Positions 25,450 through 33,946 of a stretch of DNA of 64,000 bases are shown here, one piece after another (within the stretch, counting starts at the first letter, position 1; each line of letters starts with the position of its first letter). Both the position numbers and the translations under genes were made by a program. This DNA comes from Lentzea tibetensis (GTDB lineage Bacteria; Actinomycetota; Actinomycetes; Mycobacteriales; Pseudonocardiaceae): assembly GCF_007845675.1 (NCBI RefSeq), contig NZ_VOBR01000015.1, positions 124,001 through 188,000 on the forward strand, given 5' to 3'. The notes under the pieces were generated by a model. It saw only the letters and a program-made list of their open reading frames with translations. It had not been told where the DNA came from and made no database searches.

Positions 25450-26463
25450 TCAGATCCGCCACTGCACCGCCTTGTTCCCCGCGGTGCCGACCACCACGTT
25501 CGAGTTGTTGATCGCGACCGCCGAGTTGAGGGCGCCGGGCACCGGCTCGAACGGCAGCGCCACCGCGGGAGCGAACTCCCAGAACGCGGGCGTGTACCTC
25601 TCGGTGCTCGACGTCGCGACCCCGACCGCGATGCCGCCCTCGTTCACGGCCTTGGCCTGGCCGCTCTCGCCGGGGGCGTCCGGGAGGCCGTCGAGCTCGG
25701 TGACCTGGCCGGCGTTGTTCCAGTACACGGCGCGGTTGACGCCGGTGCCGAGGATGCGGTTGTAGCCGACGATCATGCCGTTGTCGTTGATGCCGGTGGC
25801 CCTGGCGACCACGCCGCCCGGCAGCATCGGGAGCGCGGTCGGGGTGCCGCCGAACCAGGTCACGGCGTCGAGTCCTCCGTCAGCCGCCGTGGCCCAGCCG
25901 ACGATCCTGTTCTCGGAGTTGATACCGCTGGCGTAGGACGAGGAGCCACCGGGCAGCGAGGCGAGCTGGGTGACCGAGCCGTCGGTGTCCCAGCGGACCG
26001 CATGGCCGGCGACGGTGCTCGTGGTGGAACCGCAGTGACCGACGATCACGCCGTGCTCGTTGATGTCGGTGGCGGTGCAGTACTTCGCGCCGTCCAGGCT
26101 CGGTAGGGCGGTGATCGTGCCGTCCGCCGCCCATTTGACCGCGCGCTGGCCGTTGCCGCCGGAGGAGTCCCCGACGGCGACCTTGTGGAAGTTGATCGCG
26201 TTGGCGACGCTGGAGACGTCACCGGGCAGCGTGCCCAGATCGACGACGTTGTAGCGCGTGTTCCACCGCACCGCGTGGATTCCGTTGCCCGCGTTGCCGT
26301 AGCCGACGACGACGTCGTGGTCGTTGATGGCGGTGGGGACACCGCTCCTGCCGTTGGGCAGCCGGCCCAGCTCGACGACGGAAGCGGCCGATGCGGGGAC
26401 GGGCGTGAGCACGGCGATGAGGCCGAGCGCGGCGACCGCGCCCAGCTTTGCACTGGTCTTCAA
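25450..26463 (-). CDS. secreted HAF-repeat protein, paralogue
   Basis: A 337-aa paralogue of the HAF protein at 23548-24567, with the near-identical signal peptide MKTSAKLGAVAALGLIAVLT and PASA cleavage region, and repeats such as INDHDVVVGYGNAGNGIHAV and INEHGVIVGHCG. TTG start with a GGGGG ribosome site. Upstream DNA matches the other copy (CCCCCAGGTT, then CCCAAC and TACCGGT), showing that the promoter was duplicated as well. Function unknown; probably extracellular and propeller-like. Confidence 0.8.
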   Translation of the reverse strand: MKTSAKLGAVAALGLIAVLTPVPASAASVVELGRLPNGRSGVPTAINDHDVVVGYGNAGNGIHAVRWNTRYNVVDLGTLPGDVSSVANAINFHKVAVGDSSGGNGQRAVKWAADGTITALPSLDGAKYCTATDINEHGVIVGHCGSTTSTVAGHAVRWDTDGSVTQLASLPGGSSSYASGINSENRIVGWATAADGGLDAVTWFGGTPTALPMLPGGVVARATGINDNGMIVGYNRILGTGVNRAVYWNNAGQVTELDGLPDAPGESGQAKAVNEGGIAVGVATSSTERYTPAFWEFAPAVALPFEPVPGALNSAVAINNSNVVVGTAGNKAVQWRI

Positions 26464-26481
26464 GTCAAACCCCCAGGTTCG

Positions 26482-27246
26482 TCAGTGACTTGATCCCAAC
26501 CTACCGGTCACGACGGTGGCTTGGTCAGAGCTGACGATCTTCGCGTGGAGTCCGGCCGCGGTGAACACGTCGCGCAGCAGCGGTGCCTGGGCGGTGCTCG
26601 TCTCGATCAGCAGGTGACCGCCGGGCGCGAGCCACCGCGGTGCTTCCCGTGCGACGCGGCGCTGGACGTCGAGCCCGTCCTCGCCGCCGTCGAGCGCGAC
26701 CTGCGGTTCGTGGTCGCGGGCTTCCGGCGGCATCAGGGGAATCGCCGACGTCGGCACATAAGGCGCGTTGACGACGAGCACGTTCACCTTGCCGCGCAAC
26801 GACTTCGGCAACGGCTCGTACAGGTCGCCCTGCAGCACGAGCGGGACGTTGTGCCGCGCGCACCGCACGGCGGCCGGGTCGATGTCCGCGGCGTAGAGGG
26901 TCGCGGACGGTCGTGCGGCCAGCAGTGCAGCGCCGACCGCGCCGGAGCCGCAGCACAGGTCGACGATCACCGGGTCCGGTGGTGACAGCGACAGTGCCTG
27001 CTCGACGAGGAACTCGGTGCGCCGTCGAGGCACGAACACGCCGGGCGCGACGGTGACGCGCAGGCCGCAGAACTCGGCCCAGCCGAGCACGTGTTCCAGC
27101 GGAAGCCCGGCGACGCGCTGGGACACCATCGAGTCCAGCTCGGCAGCGTCACGGGCGGTGGAGACCAGCAGGCGCGCCTCGTCCTCGGCGAAGACACAGC
27201 CGGCGGCACGCAGTTTCAGGATGATCGAAGCGGAGATGATGAGCAC
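26482..27246 (-). CDS. PrmC/HemK-like N5-glutamine methyltransferase family protein
   Basis: A 254-aa SAM-dependent methyltransferase of the PrmC-related group (TIGR03704 type). SAM motif VDLCCGSGAVGAAL near residue 95; the catalytic NPPY motif of PrmC is NAPY here (VVNAPYVPTSAIPLMPPEAR near 160). PrmC methylates the GGQ glutamine of release factors; this subgroup has unknown targets, and the altered motif argues against a housekeeping PrmC. GTG start at 27246 with a poorly spaced AAAGG. Confidence 0.8.
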   Translation of the reverse strand: MLIISASIILKLRAAGCVFAEDEARLLVSTARDAAELDSMVSQRVAGLPLEHVLGWAEFCGLRVTVAPGVFVPRRRTEFLVEQALSLSPPDPVIVDLCCGSGAVGAALLAARPSATLYAADIDPAAVRCARHNVPLVLQGDLYEPLPKSLRGKVNVLVVNAPYVPTSAIPLMPPEARDHEPQVALDGGEDGLDVQRRVAREAPRWLAPGGHLLIETSTAQAPLLRDVFTAAGLHAKIVSSDQATVVTGRLGSSH

Positions 27247-27424
27247 CTTTCGCGGTACCAGCAGCGGGCAACGGAAATCGGACTCACCTCCTCCGGTCGT
27301 GCGATCACGCTATCAGGCCGAAAAATTTCCAACCTATCCGTGAGCGGATGTCGAGAACGAGGCGCCGGCTCCGTCCCAGGGACATCAGCGGCCACGACGG
27401 GCCGCAGGACAAGGGAGGACCACC

Positions 27425-28003
27425 ATGATCAAGCGGGTGCGGACTCCGGACGGTCACAGCAGGCTCGAGCTGATCGAGAAACGACCACAGGAGAGGATGA
27501 CCGTGCAACCGAACGAGATCACCGAGGTGCTGAACCGGCCGCTCAGCCAGGAGCTGCTGGCCCGCGACCTGACCCGCCTGGCCTACGTCGCCAAGGACGG
27601 CACACCCCGCACCGTCCCGATCGCGTTCACCTGGAACGGCGCGGAGATCGTCCTGTGCACCACGAAGAACGCCCCGAAGCTCCCGGCCCTGCGCGCCAAC
27701 CCCGCGGTCGCGCTGACGATCGACACCGAGGTGCACCCGCCCAAGATCCTGCTCATCCGCGGCCGGGCCGAGCTGGACGTCGTCGACGGCATCCCGGAGG
27801 AGTACCTCCAGATGAACGGCAGCTACGAGATGACGCCCGAGCAACGGGTCGAATGGGAGGCGGAGGTGCGTTCGCTCTACGACGGCATGGTCCGGATCGT
27901 CGTGACCCCGACGTGGGCGAAGCTGATCGACTTCGAGACGACGTTGCCGAGCGCGGTCGAGGAGCTGATCCAGCAGCGGGAAGAGCGTCAGCGGAGCCGG
28001 TGA
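27425..28003 (+). CDS. PPOX-class (pyridoxamine oxidase fold) F420-type protein with VOC-derived N-terminus
   Basis: A 192-aa protein. Residues 25-192 are a split-barrel PPOX domain (TRLAYVAKDGTPRTVPIAFT, LRANPAVALTID, ILLIRGRAEL), the fold that binds FMN or F420. Residues 1-24 (MIKRVRTPDGHSRLELIEKR) match the last strand of VOC proteins, not PPOX. Two starts are possible: ATG 27425 with an excellent GGGAGG site, or ATG 27497 with AGGAG only 3 bp away, which would give a pure PPOX protein. The first 72 bp may be the end of a lost VOC gene. Confidence 0.75.
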   Translation: MIKRVRTPDGHSRLELIEKRPQERMTVQPNEITEVLNRPLSQELLARDLTRLAYVAKDGTPRTVPIAFTWNGAEIVLCTTKNAPKLPALRANPAVALTIDTEVHPPKILLIRGRAELDVVDGIPEEYLQMNGSYEMTPEQRVEWEAEVRSLYDGMVRIVVTPTWAKLIDFETTLPSAVEELIQQREERQRSR

Positions 28004-28012
28004 ACGCCAGGT

Positions 28013-28759
28013 CTACCAGGCGGTCACGAGCGCCGAGGCGAACCCGTCCACGTTGTCGATCATGATGTTGTGGCCGCAGTCCGGCACCTCGACGACCCGC
28101 ACGCCCGCTGCCTCCAGCCCGGCGACGTCAGCGGGTGCGAAGCCGGTGGGGTGCAGGTACATCCGCGGGAGGGTCAGCCGCAGCAGCTGTGCGCGTGCGG
28201 TGGTCTTCACCAGGTCGAGCGCGGTCCGGTAGAGCGCTTCCCGGCCGGCGAGCCGCATCGTGGCCGCCCACCGGGGCCCGGCGCGGCGCAGGGTGCGTTC
28301 CCAGCCGACGCCGTGCACGAACTCGGACTCGGTGTAGGTCGCGATGCCGGCGCTGCCCGGCGCCGGTCGGGGCGTGAGCGGGTCGAGGTTGCTGTCGACC
28401 AGCGCGAGGCGGCCCACCAGCGACGGGTGCCGGGTGGCCAGTGAGACCGCCACCGCGCCGCTCATGCTGTGCGCGACGACCTCGACGGCGGACAGCCCGA
28501 TGGACCTCAGCGCGGTGGCCAGCACGTCGGCGTGCTCGTCGAGGGTGTAGCCGAACGAGGTGGGCCGGTCGGAGATGCCGAACCCGAGCAGGTCCATCAG
28601 CAGGGTGCGGCGGCCGAAGAGCAGCGGGTGGGTGGCGGCCTCGGTGAAGTGCGGCGCCGAGGAGCAGCCGAGTCCGTGCAGGTAGAGCCGGGCGGGCGAG
28701 GTGCCGGGCAGCTCGACCCAGCGGATCCGGGCGCCCGGCAGCACCTCGACGTCGCGCAT
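28013..28759 (-). CDS. alpha/beta hydrolase
   Basis: A 248-aa hydrolase with LYLHGLGCSSAPHF near residue 25, DLLGFGISDRP near 56, nucleophile elbow VAHSMSGAVA near 92, and a C-terminal DCGHNIMIDN histidine. The TGA of the upstream TetR gene and this ATG share a base (TGATG), so the two are coupled; the hydrolase is therefore part of the regulated unit that includes the divergent FAD monooxygenase. Substrate unknown. Confidence 0.85.
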   Translation of the reverse strand: MRDVEVLPGARIRWVELPGTSPARLYLHGLGCSSAPHFTEAATHPLLFGRRTLLMDLLGFGISDRPTSFGYTLDEHADVLATALRSIGLSAVEVVAHSMSGAVAVSLATRHPSLVGRLALVDSNLDPLTPRPAPGSAGIATYTESEFVHGVGWERTLRRAGPRWAATMRLAGREALYRTALDLVKTTARAQLLRLTLPRMYLHPTGFAPADVAGLEAAGVRVVEVPDCGHNIMIDNVDGFASALVTAW

Positions 28760-29295
28760 CAGCGGCCCAGTGCGCCGAGTGCCGCGTTCACCGCCGCCTC
28801 GCGCAGCTCGTCGCGCGGCACGTCGGGGAACTGGATGGTGCAGTCCTGCAGGCCGCCGATCGCGACGACCGCCCTGGTGGCCTCGGCCAGCGTCGGCGAG
28901 GACCCCATCAGCAGCTTCGTCAGCCGGTCGCGCCACGCCACGACCATCTCGACGAGGCCGAGCTCGGTGAGCATGGTCAGGTCGCTGAGCACGACGTTGA
29001 GCTCGGCGCGGTGCTCGTAGTGGAAGTCGAAGTAGCCCTCCAGCAGCGCGCGGGCCTCCTCGGGCTGCGCCTCGTGCCGCACCAGGAAGTCCTCGCCGCC
29101 GTCGATGAGCGGCTGGAGGATCGTGCGGACGAGGTCTTCGCGCGACGCGAAGTGGTAGTAGAGCGCGGGCTTGGTGATGCCGAGCTGGTCGGCGATCTCC
29201 TGCAGGCTGGTCTTCTGCACGCCCTGCTGGACGAACAGCTCGCGCGCCACGTCGAGGATGCGCTGTTTGGTGTCGGACGGTCTCGCCACCGTCAC
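28759..29295 (-). CDS. TetR family regulator
   Basis: A 178-aa TetR protein with helix-turn-helix TSLQEIADQLGITKPALYYH at about residues 29-48 and a ligand domain of about 110 residues (FDFHYEHRAELNVVLSDLTM). GTG start at 29295. Divergent from the FAD monooxygenase; the intergenic region contains two copies of a palindromic site (29306-29322 and 29335-29351), the expected operators. Coupled to the downstream hydrolase by a TGATG overlap. Confidence 0.88.
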   Translation of the reverse strand: MTVARPSDTKQRILDVARELFVQQGVQKTSLQEIADQLGITKPALYYHFASREDLVRTILQPLIDGGEDFLVRHEAQPEEARALLEGYFDFHYEHRAELNVVLSDLTMLTELGLVEMVVAWRDRLTKLLMGSSPTLAEATRAVVAIGGLQDCTIQFPDVPRDELREAAVNAALGALGR

Positions 29296-29305
29296 AGAAT
29301 AACTG

Positions 29306-29351
29306 ACTTAACGATAGGTAAGGACGGGTGTAGGCTTACCTATCGTTAAGT
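29306..29351. promoter_or_regulatory. paired TetR operators in divergent promoter
   Basis: ACTTAACGATAGGTAAG (29306-29322) and its exact reverse complement (29335-29351) are separated by 12 bp, and each arm is itself a near-palindrome (CTTA...TAAG). The two sites lie between the TetR start and the FAD monooxygenase start, 22 bp before the latter. Confidence 0.8.
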
Positions 29352-29372
29352 AAGGAGAGAAGGGGTCTCCCA

Positions 29373-30590
29373 ATGCGAATCCTGATCTCGGGCGCCAGCA
29401 TCTCCGGCCCGGTGCTCGCCTACTGGCTGACGAGGTACGGCCACGAGGTGACCGTGGTGGAACGGGCGCCCGTGCTGCGCAAGACCGGCGGCCACGCCGT
29501 CGACCTGTTCGGTCCCGCGATGGAGATCTCGGAGCGGATGGGCGTGCTGCGGCGCATCGAGTCGTTGGCGACCGGCACCGCGCTGATGACCGTCTACCGC
29601 GAGGGCGTGCGCAAGCCGGTGCGGATCGACGTCACGAAGATCTTCCAGGCCGCGTCGGACCGGCACGTCGAGGTCATGCGCGACGACCTGAGCGAGATCT
29701 ACTACGACGCCACCCGCGACGACGTCGAGTACGTCTTCGGCGACTCGATCACCTCGATCTCCGACGACGGGGACGTGACGTTCGAGCAGGGGGCGCCGCG
29801 CCGGTTCGACCTGGTCGTGGGTGCGGACGGACTGCACTCCAACGTGCGGAACCTCGTGTTCGGCGAGGTGCCGAAGCACTTCATCGGCGCGTACCTCGCG
29901 GTGCTGACGATGCCGAACGGCCTGCAGCTCGACGGCGAGATGATCAGCCACACGGGCGTCGGCCGCGTGGCCGGCGTGTACGGGGCTCGGCACCTCGGCG
30001 ACGCGCGGGCGGTGTTCCTGTTCCGCACCGAGCACGAGCTCGACTACCACTACCGCGATGTGCCGAAGCAGAAGGAACTGCTGCGGCAGGCGTTCGCGGG
30101 GATGCACCCGGACGTCGACGGCTGGCTCGACGAGCTGGACCGCACGCCCGCGTTCTACTTCGACTCGATCACCCAGCTGCGGACGGACTCCTGGTCGCGC
30201 GGCCGGGTGACGCTGGTCGGCGACGCCGGCTACTGCCCCGGTCCGGCGGTCGGTGGCAGCACCAGCCTCGCCGTGGTCGGCGCGTACGTGCTGGCCGGGG
30301 AGATCGCGCTCGCCGGCGACGACTACGCGGCGGCGTTCGCGTCCTACGAGCGGGAGATGGCCACGCTCGTGGTCAACAGCCGCACCTTCGCGCTGGGTGC
30401 GGCGAAGAGCCTCATCCCGACGTCGAAGGCGGGTGTCTGGGCGCTGGCGAAGGCCGGACAGTTGATCACGGCGCTCCCGGGGTGGGTGACCCGCGGGATC
30501 GCGAGGCTCAACTCCAGGGGAATCCGGGCGCTCGACTCGATGGTCGTGCGCGACTACGCAACTAGGTCAGAAGCTGACACACATGCGTGA
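29373..30590 (+). CDS. FAD-dependent monooxygenase (TetX-like)
   Basis: A 405-aa class A flavin monooxygenase: N-terminal GASISGPVLAYWL FAD motif at residues 7-19, ERAPVLRKTGGHAVDL near 31, DG motif LVVGADGLHSNVR near 150, GD motif RVTLVGDAGYCPGPAVGGST near 275. Such enzymes hydroxylate aromatic or polyketide substrates, and TetX inactivates tetracyclines. Control by a divergent TetR and a ligand-type operator suggests induction by its substrate. GAAGGGG ribosome site before the ATG at 29373. Confidence 0.85.
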   Translation: MRILISGASISGPVLAYWLTRYGHEVTVVERAPVLRKTGGHAVDLFGPAMEISERMGVLRRIESLATGTALMTVYREGVRKPVRIDVTKIFQAASDRHVEVMRDDLSEIYYDATRDDVEYVFGDSITSISDDGDVTFEQGAPRRFDLVVGADGLHSNVRNLVFGEVPKHFIGAYLAVLTMPNGLQLDGEMISHTGVGRVAGVYGARHLGDARAVFLFRTEHELDYHYRDVPKQKELLRQAFAGMHPDVDGWLDELDRTPAFYFDSITQLRTDSWSRGRVTLVGDAGYCPGPAVGGSTSLAVVGAYVLAGEIALAGDDYAAAFASYEREMATLVVNSRTFALGAAKSLIPTSKAGVWALAKAGQLITALPGWVTRGIARLNSRGIRALDSMVVRDYATRSEADTHA

Positions 30591-30602
30591 CATGCTCCGT
30601 CC

Positions 30603-31556
30603 ATGACCGACACCCCCGCCCGGCTGCTCCGCCTGTTGTCGCTGCTCCAGACACCGCGCGAGTGGCCGGGCAGCGAGCTCGCCGACCGGCTCGAGGTCAG
30701 CATGCGCACGGTGCGCCGCGATGTCGACCGGTTGCGCGAGCTGGGCTACCCGGTCGAGGCGACGATGGGCGCGCTCGGCGGGTACCGGCTGGTGGCCGGT
30801 GCCGCGATGCCGCCGTTGCTGCTGGAGGACGACGAGGCGGTCGCGATCGCGGTGGGCCTGCGTTCGGCACACGCCGTGGAGGGCGTCGAGGAGGCGTCCG
30901 TGCGGGCGCTGACGAAACTCGAGCAGGTGCTGCCGTCACGGCTGCGGCGCCGGGTGTCGAACCTGCACGCGGCGACCGTGCGGGTGACCAGCGAGGACAC
31001 CCCGGTCGACCCGGAGGTGCTGACGACGCTGGCCGCGGCGATCACGAACCGCGAGCGGCTGCGGTTCGCCTACCGCGACGAGAAGCGGCACACCGAGCCG
31101 CACCGGCTCGTCTCCGCGGGCAGGCGCTGGTACCTGCTGGCGTTCGACCTGGAACGCGACGACTGGCGGATCTTCCGGGTGGACCGGCTGTCGGAGCCGT
31201 TCCCGACCGGCGCCAGGATCACGCCGCGCGAGCTACCCGCCGACGCGGCCACGTACTTCACGAAGCGGATGTACTCGCTCGCGCCCGTCTACGAGATGGA
31301 CGTGACGCTCAGGATGCGCGCGGACCAGGTGCCGGACGGGCTGGGCGAGGTGACGCCGGCGGACGACGGGACGTGCCGGCTGCGCACGGCAGGGGACACC
31401 CTGGGGTGGCTCGCGATGCGGGTGGCGACGCTGGGCTGCGAGTTCGTCGTGAACTCACCGCCGGAGCTCGTCGAGCACTTCCGCGAGCTGGGGACGCGGG
31501 TGATGAGGTGCGTCGATCAGTCGTCCGTCGACACGGGGTCAGTCGATCAGGCCTGA
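30603..31556 (+). CDS. WYL-domain transcriptional regulator
   Basis: A 317-aa YafY-type regulator: DeoR-like winged helix at residues 1-60 (ARLLRLLSLLQTPREW, VSMRTVRRDVDRLRELGYPV), WYL domain about 135-215 (LRFAYRD, EPHRLVSAGRRWYLLAFD) and a WCX extension. WYL proteins sense nucleic-acid or small ligands and regulate defence, repair or metabolism. Paralogous to the regulator at 39213 and the partial one at 63610. Starts 12 bp after the FAD monooxygenase, so probably co-transcribed. Confidence 0.87.
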   Translation: MTDTPARLLRLLSLLQTPREWPGSELADRLEVSMRTVRRDVDRLRELGYPVEATMGALGGYRLVAGAAMPPLLLEDDEAVAIAVGLRSAHAVEGVEEASVRALTKLEQVLPSRLRRRVSNLHAATVRVTSEDTPVDPEVLTTLAAAITNRERLRFAYRDEKRHTEPHRLVSAGRRWYLLAFDLERDDWRIFRVDRLSEPFPTGARITPRELPADAATYFTKRMYSLAPVYEMDVTLRMRADQVPDGLGEVTPADDGTCRLRTAGDTLGWLAMRVATLGCEFVVNSPPELVEHFRELGTRVMRCVDQSSVDTGSVDQA

Positions 31557-32003
31557 CGCGGCGAGGCTGAAGAACAGGGTGAGCCCGGCGAAGCAGAACG
31601 TGTAGCCGAACCCGATCACGGCGTGCAGCGCGCGGCTGCGCGGTCCCTCGCAGAGGTAGAGCTGCCAGCACGCGGCCGCCAGTCCGAAGACCAGCCAGGG
31701 GAACCCGAGCATCGGCGACGACGGCCCGCCCAGCAGCAGGCTGACCGCGAACGGCACGAGCAGCGTGAGCACACCGGTGGCGATCGCGAGGGTGATCCGC
31801 TGGTGCACGGGCTCGGGGAACTTCCCGACGAGCTGCCGTGCGGCGAGCGCGACCCCGGCGGCGAGCGCGACGTCGAGTACGAGGAAACCCAGCAGCCACG
31901 CCGCTTCCGGCTGTCCCGGTCGCACGGGGACCAGCGCGAGCGCGATCAACAGCACCGCCGCGACCGGTGTCAGCGGGAGCACCCATGCCCTGGACAGCGT
32001 CAT
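31539..32003 (-). CDS. membrane protein of unknown function
   Basis: A 154-aa hydrophobic protein with four or five predicted transmembrane helices (about residues 8-26, 36-57, 72-93, 99-117, 127-150). No family recognised. The ATG at 32003 begins MTLSRAWVLPLTPVAAVLL; an in-frame upstream GTG would add about 24 residues (RTDEIPPVGARPPVNRSG) and cannot be excluded. Its end overlaps the convergent WYL gene by 18 bp. Confidence 0.65.
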   Translation of the reverse strand: MTLSRAWVLPLTPVAAVLLIALALVPVRPGQPEAAWLLGFLVLDVALAAGVALAARQLVGKFPEPVHQRITLAIATGVLTLLVPFAVSLLLGGPSSPMLGFPWLVFGLAAACWQLYLCEGPRSRALHAVIGFGYTFCFAGLTLFFSLAASGLID

Positions 32004-32128
32004 GGCGCCGATGCTGCCCGACCGGTTCACCGGCGGTCGTGCGCCGACCGGGGGGATTTCGTCGGTGCGCACCACTACGCTGAGGCACCACTGGGGTTGG
32101 GGATTCTGGGGATCTGGGGGAAGTGTCG

Positions 32129-33901
32129 ATGAGACGTGTGTTCGTGCTGTCCGCATGCGTGTCGCTGCTGGGGTTGCTGACCGCGACTCCGGCGCTGGCG
32201 GCAGGCGTGTCGGGCGTGGTCAGAGCCGAGGCGACCGGTCAGCCGGTGGCGGGTGCGTGCGTGTCGCTGTTCGACCTCGAGCTGCACGAGGTGGCGGCCA
32301 CCTGTGCCGACGACGCGGGCAGGTACTCGTTCGCCGACGTGGCGCCGGGGCCGTACAAGGCCCGCGCCACGGCCAGCGGTTTCCCGGAGATCTGGGCCTA
32401 CAACAGGGGAAGTGGACTCTCGGCCGAGGTGCTGAACCTGCCGCACAACGTCGACTTCACGCTGCAGCAGGGCAGTGCGGTGGTGCGCGGCCGGATCACG
32501 GACGAGACGGGCGCGCCGGCGGCGGGCGCCCGTGTCGACATCACCGACGCCAACCAGCGCTGGTGGTCGGCCGTCGAGACGGCCGCGGACGGGACCTACG
32601 AGTTCACCGCGGTCAAGGCCGACACCTACAAGCTGAAGGTGCGGTTCGGCGACCGGGAGCAGTGGCTGCACCAGAAGGGCGACTTCTACTCGGCGACGTC
32701 CTTCACCGTGCCGGACGCCGCGGTGACCGTGGTCGACGAGGCGATCCAGCCCTACGCCGGTTTGCGCGTGGTGGTCAAGGACTCGGTGAGCGGCGCGCCT
32801 GCGCCCGCGGTGTGCGCGCAGCTGAACGACACGACGAGCAACGAGCGCAAGCAGTGCGCGGACTCGGGTGGTGTGCTGCGGTTCGACCGGCTGCCCGCCA
32901 ACGGCTACTACACCCTGGGCGTGTGGGCGTCGAACGGCGAGCATTGGCCCGCCGACTCGGTGCAGGTGTCGCTGCGGGCCGGTGAGGTCACCGACCACGC
33001 GACGGCGTTGCGTCCGGCCGCGACGGTCCGCACGACCGTGCAGGACGCGCGGACCGGCCGGCCCGTCGAGAACGTGTGCGTGGAGACCCACACCGTGCCG
33101 GTCGTGGCGGTCATCGACCGCGACTACCTGGACCGCTGCAGCGACAGCAGCGGGACCCTGGTGCTCGGGCCCATGGATCCCGGCGCGTACCAGCTGCTGG
33201 TCAAGCCGGTGGGCGACAACGGGTACGGGATGCAGTGGGTCGGCGCGTCCGGCGGCACCGGTGACGTGCGCGAGGCGATCGTCGTGCGGCCGGAGCTGAA
33301 CAACCCGAAGACGATCGCACCGATCAGGATGGACCGGGCGGGCACGATCAGCGGTGTGGTGACCGACCGGGCGACCGGTGCCGGGGTGAACGGCGTGTGC
33401 GTCTACCCGTTCGCGGTGGACCCGAGGATCGGGTTCGGGTTCCGGAAGAACTGCACCCGCGACGGCGGCAAGTACACGATCACCGGGCTCGGCCCGTACC
33501 GGTGGCCCCTCGAGTTCGCCGACTCCCGCGGCGGCCGCTACGCGTGGCAGTGGTCGGGCGACGCGGCCGACCGGTTCGCCGCGCGACCGGTCCCGGTGTG
33601 GTCCGGGTTCACGACGGACCAGAACGCCTCGCTGGTCGCGAGCGGGCAGATCACCGGACGCACGCTGGACAAGCAGGACAAGCCGAAGTTCGGCTACGTC
33701 TACGGGTACAACGCGCGCACGGGCGACATCGTCGGCTGGACGTCGTCGGACTGGACCAGCGGCGCCTACGCGCTGAAGAGCCTGGCGACGCAGGACGTGC
33801 GACTCGAGTACTGGATCGACCGCAGCTGCTCGCGGCAGGCACCGGTCGGGGTCGTGGCCGGGCAGGCGACGTCCGGCGTGGACCTGAAGGACTGCTCGTA
33901 G
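32129..33901 (+). CDS. secreted carboxypeptidase-regulatory-like (CnaB-type) repeat protein
   Basis: A 590-aa exported protein. Signal peptide MRRVFVLSACVSLLGLLTAT with ALA cleavage near residue 25. The mature protein is a string of about six beta-sandwich carboxypeptidase regulatory-like modules, each with the pattern GVVxxxxTGxPVAGACVxxxxx...YxFxxVxxGxYK (starts near residues 28, 125, 210, 300, 405, 515). No catalytic domain and no wall anchor seen. ATG 32129 with GGGGGAAG upstream is preferred to the GTG two codons earlier. Likely extracellular binding or structural protein. Confidence 0.78.
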   Translation: MRRVFVLSACVSLLGLLTATPALAAGVSGVVRAEATGQPVAGACVSLFDLELHEVAATCADDAGRYSFADVAPGPYKARATASGFPEIWAYNRGSGLSAEVLNLPHNVDFTLQQGSAVVRGRITDETGAPAAGARVDITDANQRWWSAVETAADGTYEFTAVKADTYKLKVRFGDREQWLHQKGDFYSATSFTVPDAAVTVVDEAIQPYAGLRVVVKDSVSGAPAPAVCAQLNDTTSNERKQCADSGGVLRFDRLPANGYYTLGVWASNGEHWPADSVQVSLRAGEVTDHATALRPAATVRTTVQDARTGRPVENVCVETHTVPVVAVIDRDYLDRCSDSSGTLVLGPMDPGAYQLLVKPVGDNGYGMQWVGASGGTGDVREAIVVRPELNNPKTIAPIRMDRAGTISGVVTDRATGAGVNGVCVYPFAVDPRIGFGFRKNCTRDGGKYTITGLGPYRWPLEFADSRGGRYAWQWSGDAADRFAARPVPVWSGFTTDQNASLVASGQITGRTLDKQDKPKFGYVYGYNARTGDIVGWTSSDWTSGAYALKSLATQDVRLEYWIDRSCSRQAPVGVVAGQATSGVDLKDCS

Positions 33902-33905
33902 TACG

Positions 33906-33941
33906 CCGGTGTGGGGCGATCACGTGATCGCCCCACACCGG
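33906..33941. terminator. 36-bp perfect palindrome, bidirectional terminator
   Basis: CCGGTGTGGGGCGATCAC is followed immediately by its exact reverse complement, a perfect 18+18 palindrome with no spacer. It lies between the stops of two convergent genes (33901 and 33947), so it most likely ends both transcripts. Confidence 0.8.
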
Positions 33942-33946
33942 TCAGC

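Noticed and set aside
23548-26463. Repeated segments as a CRISPR-like array
   Set aside because: The repetition is at protein level (HAF motifs) within two genes; spacing and units do not fit CRISPR.
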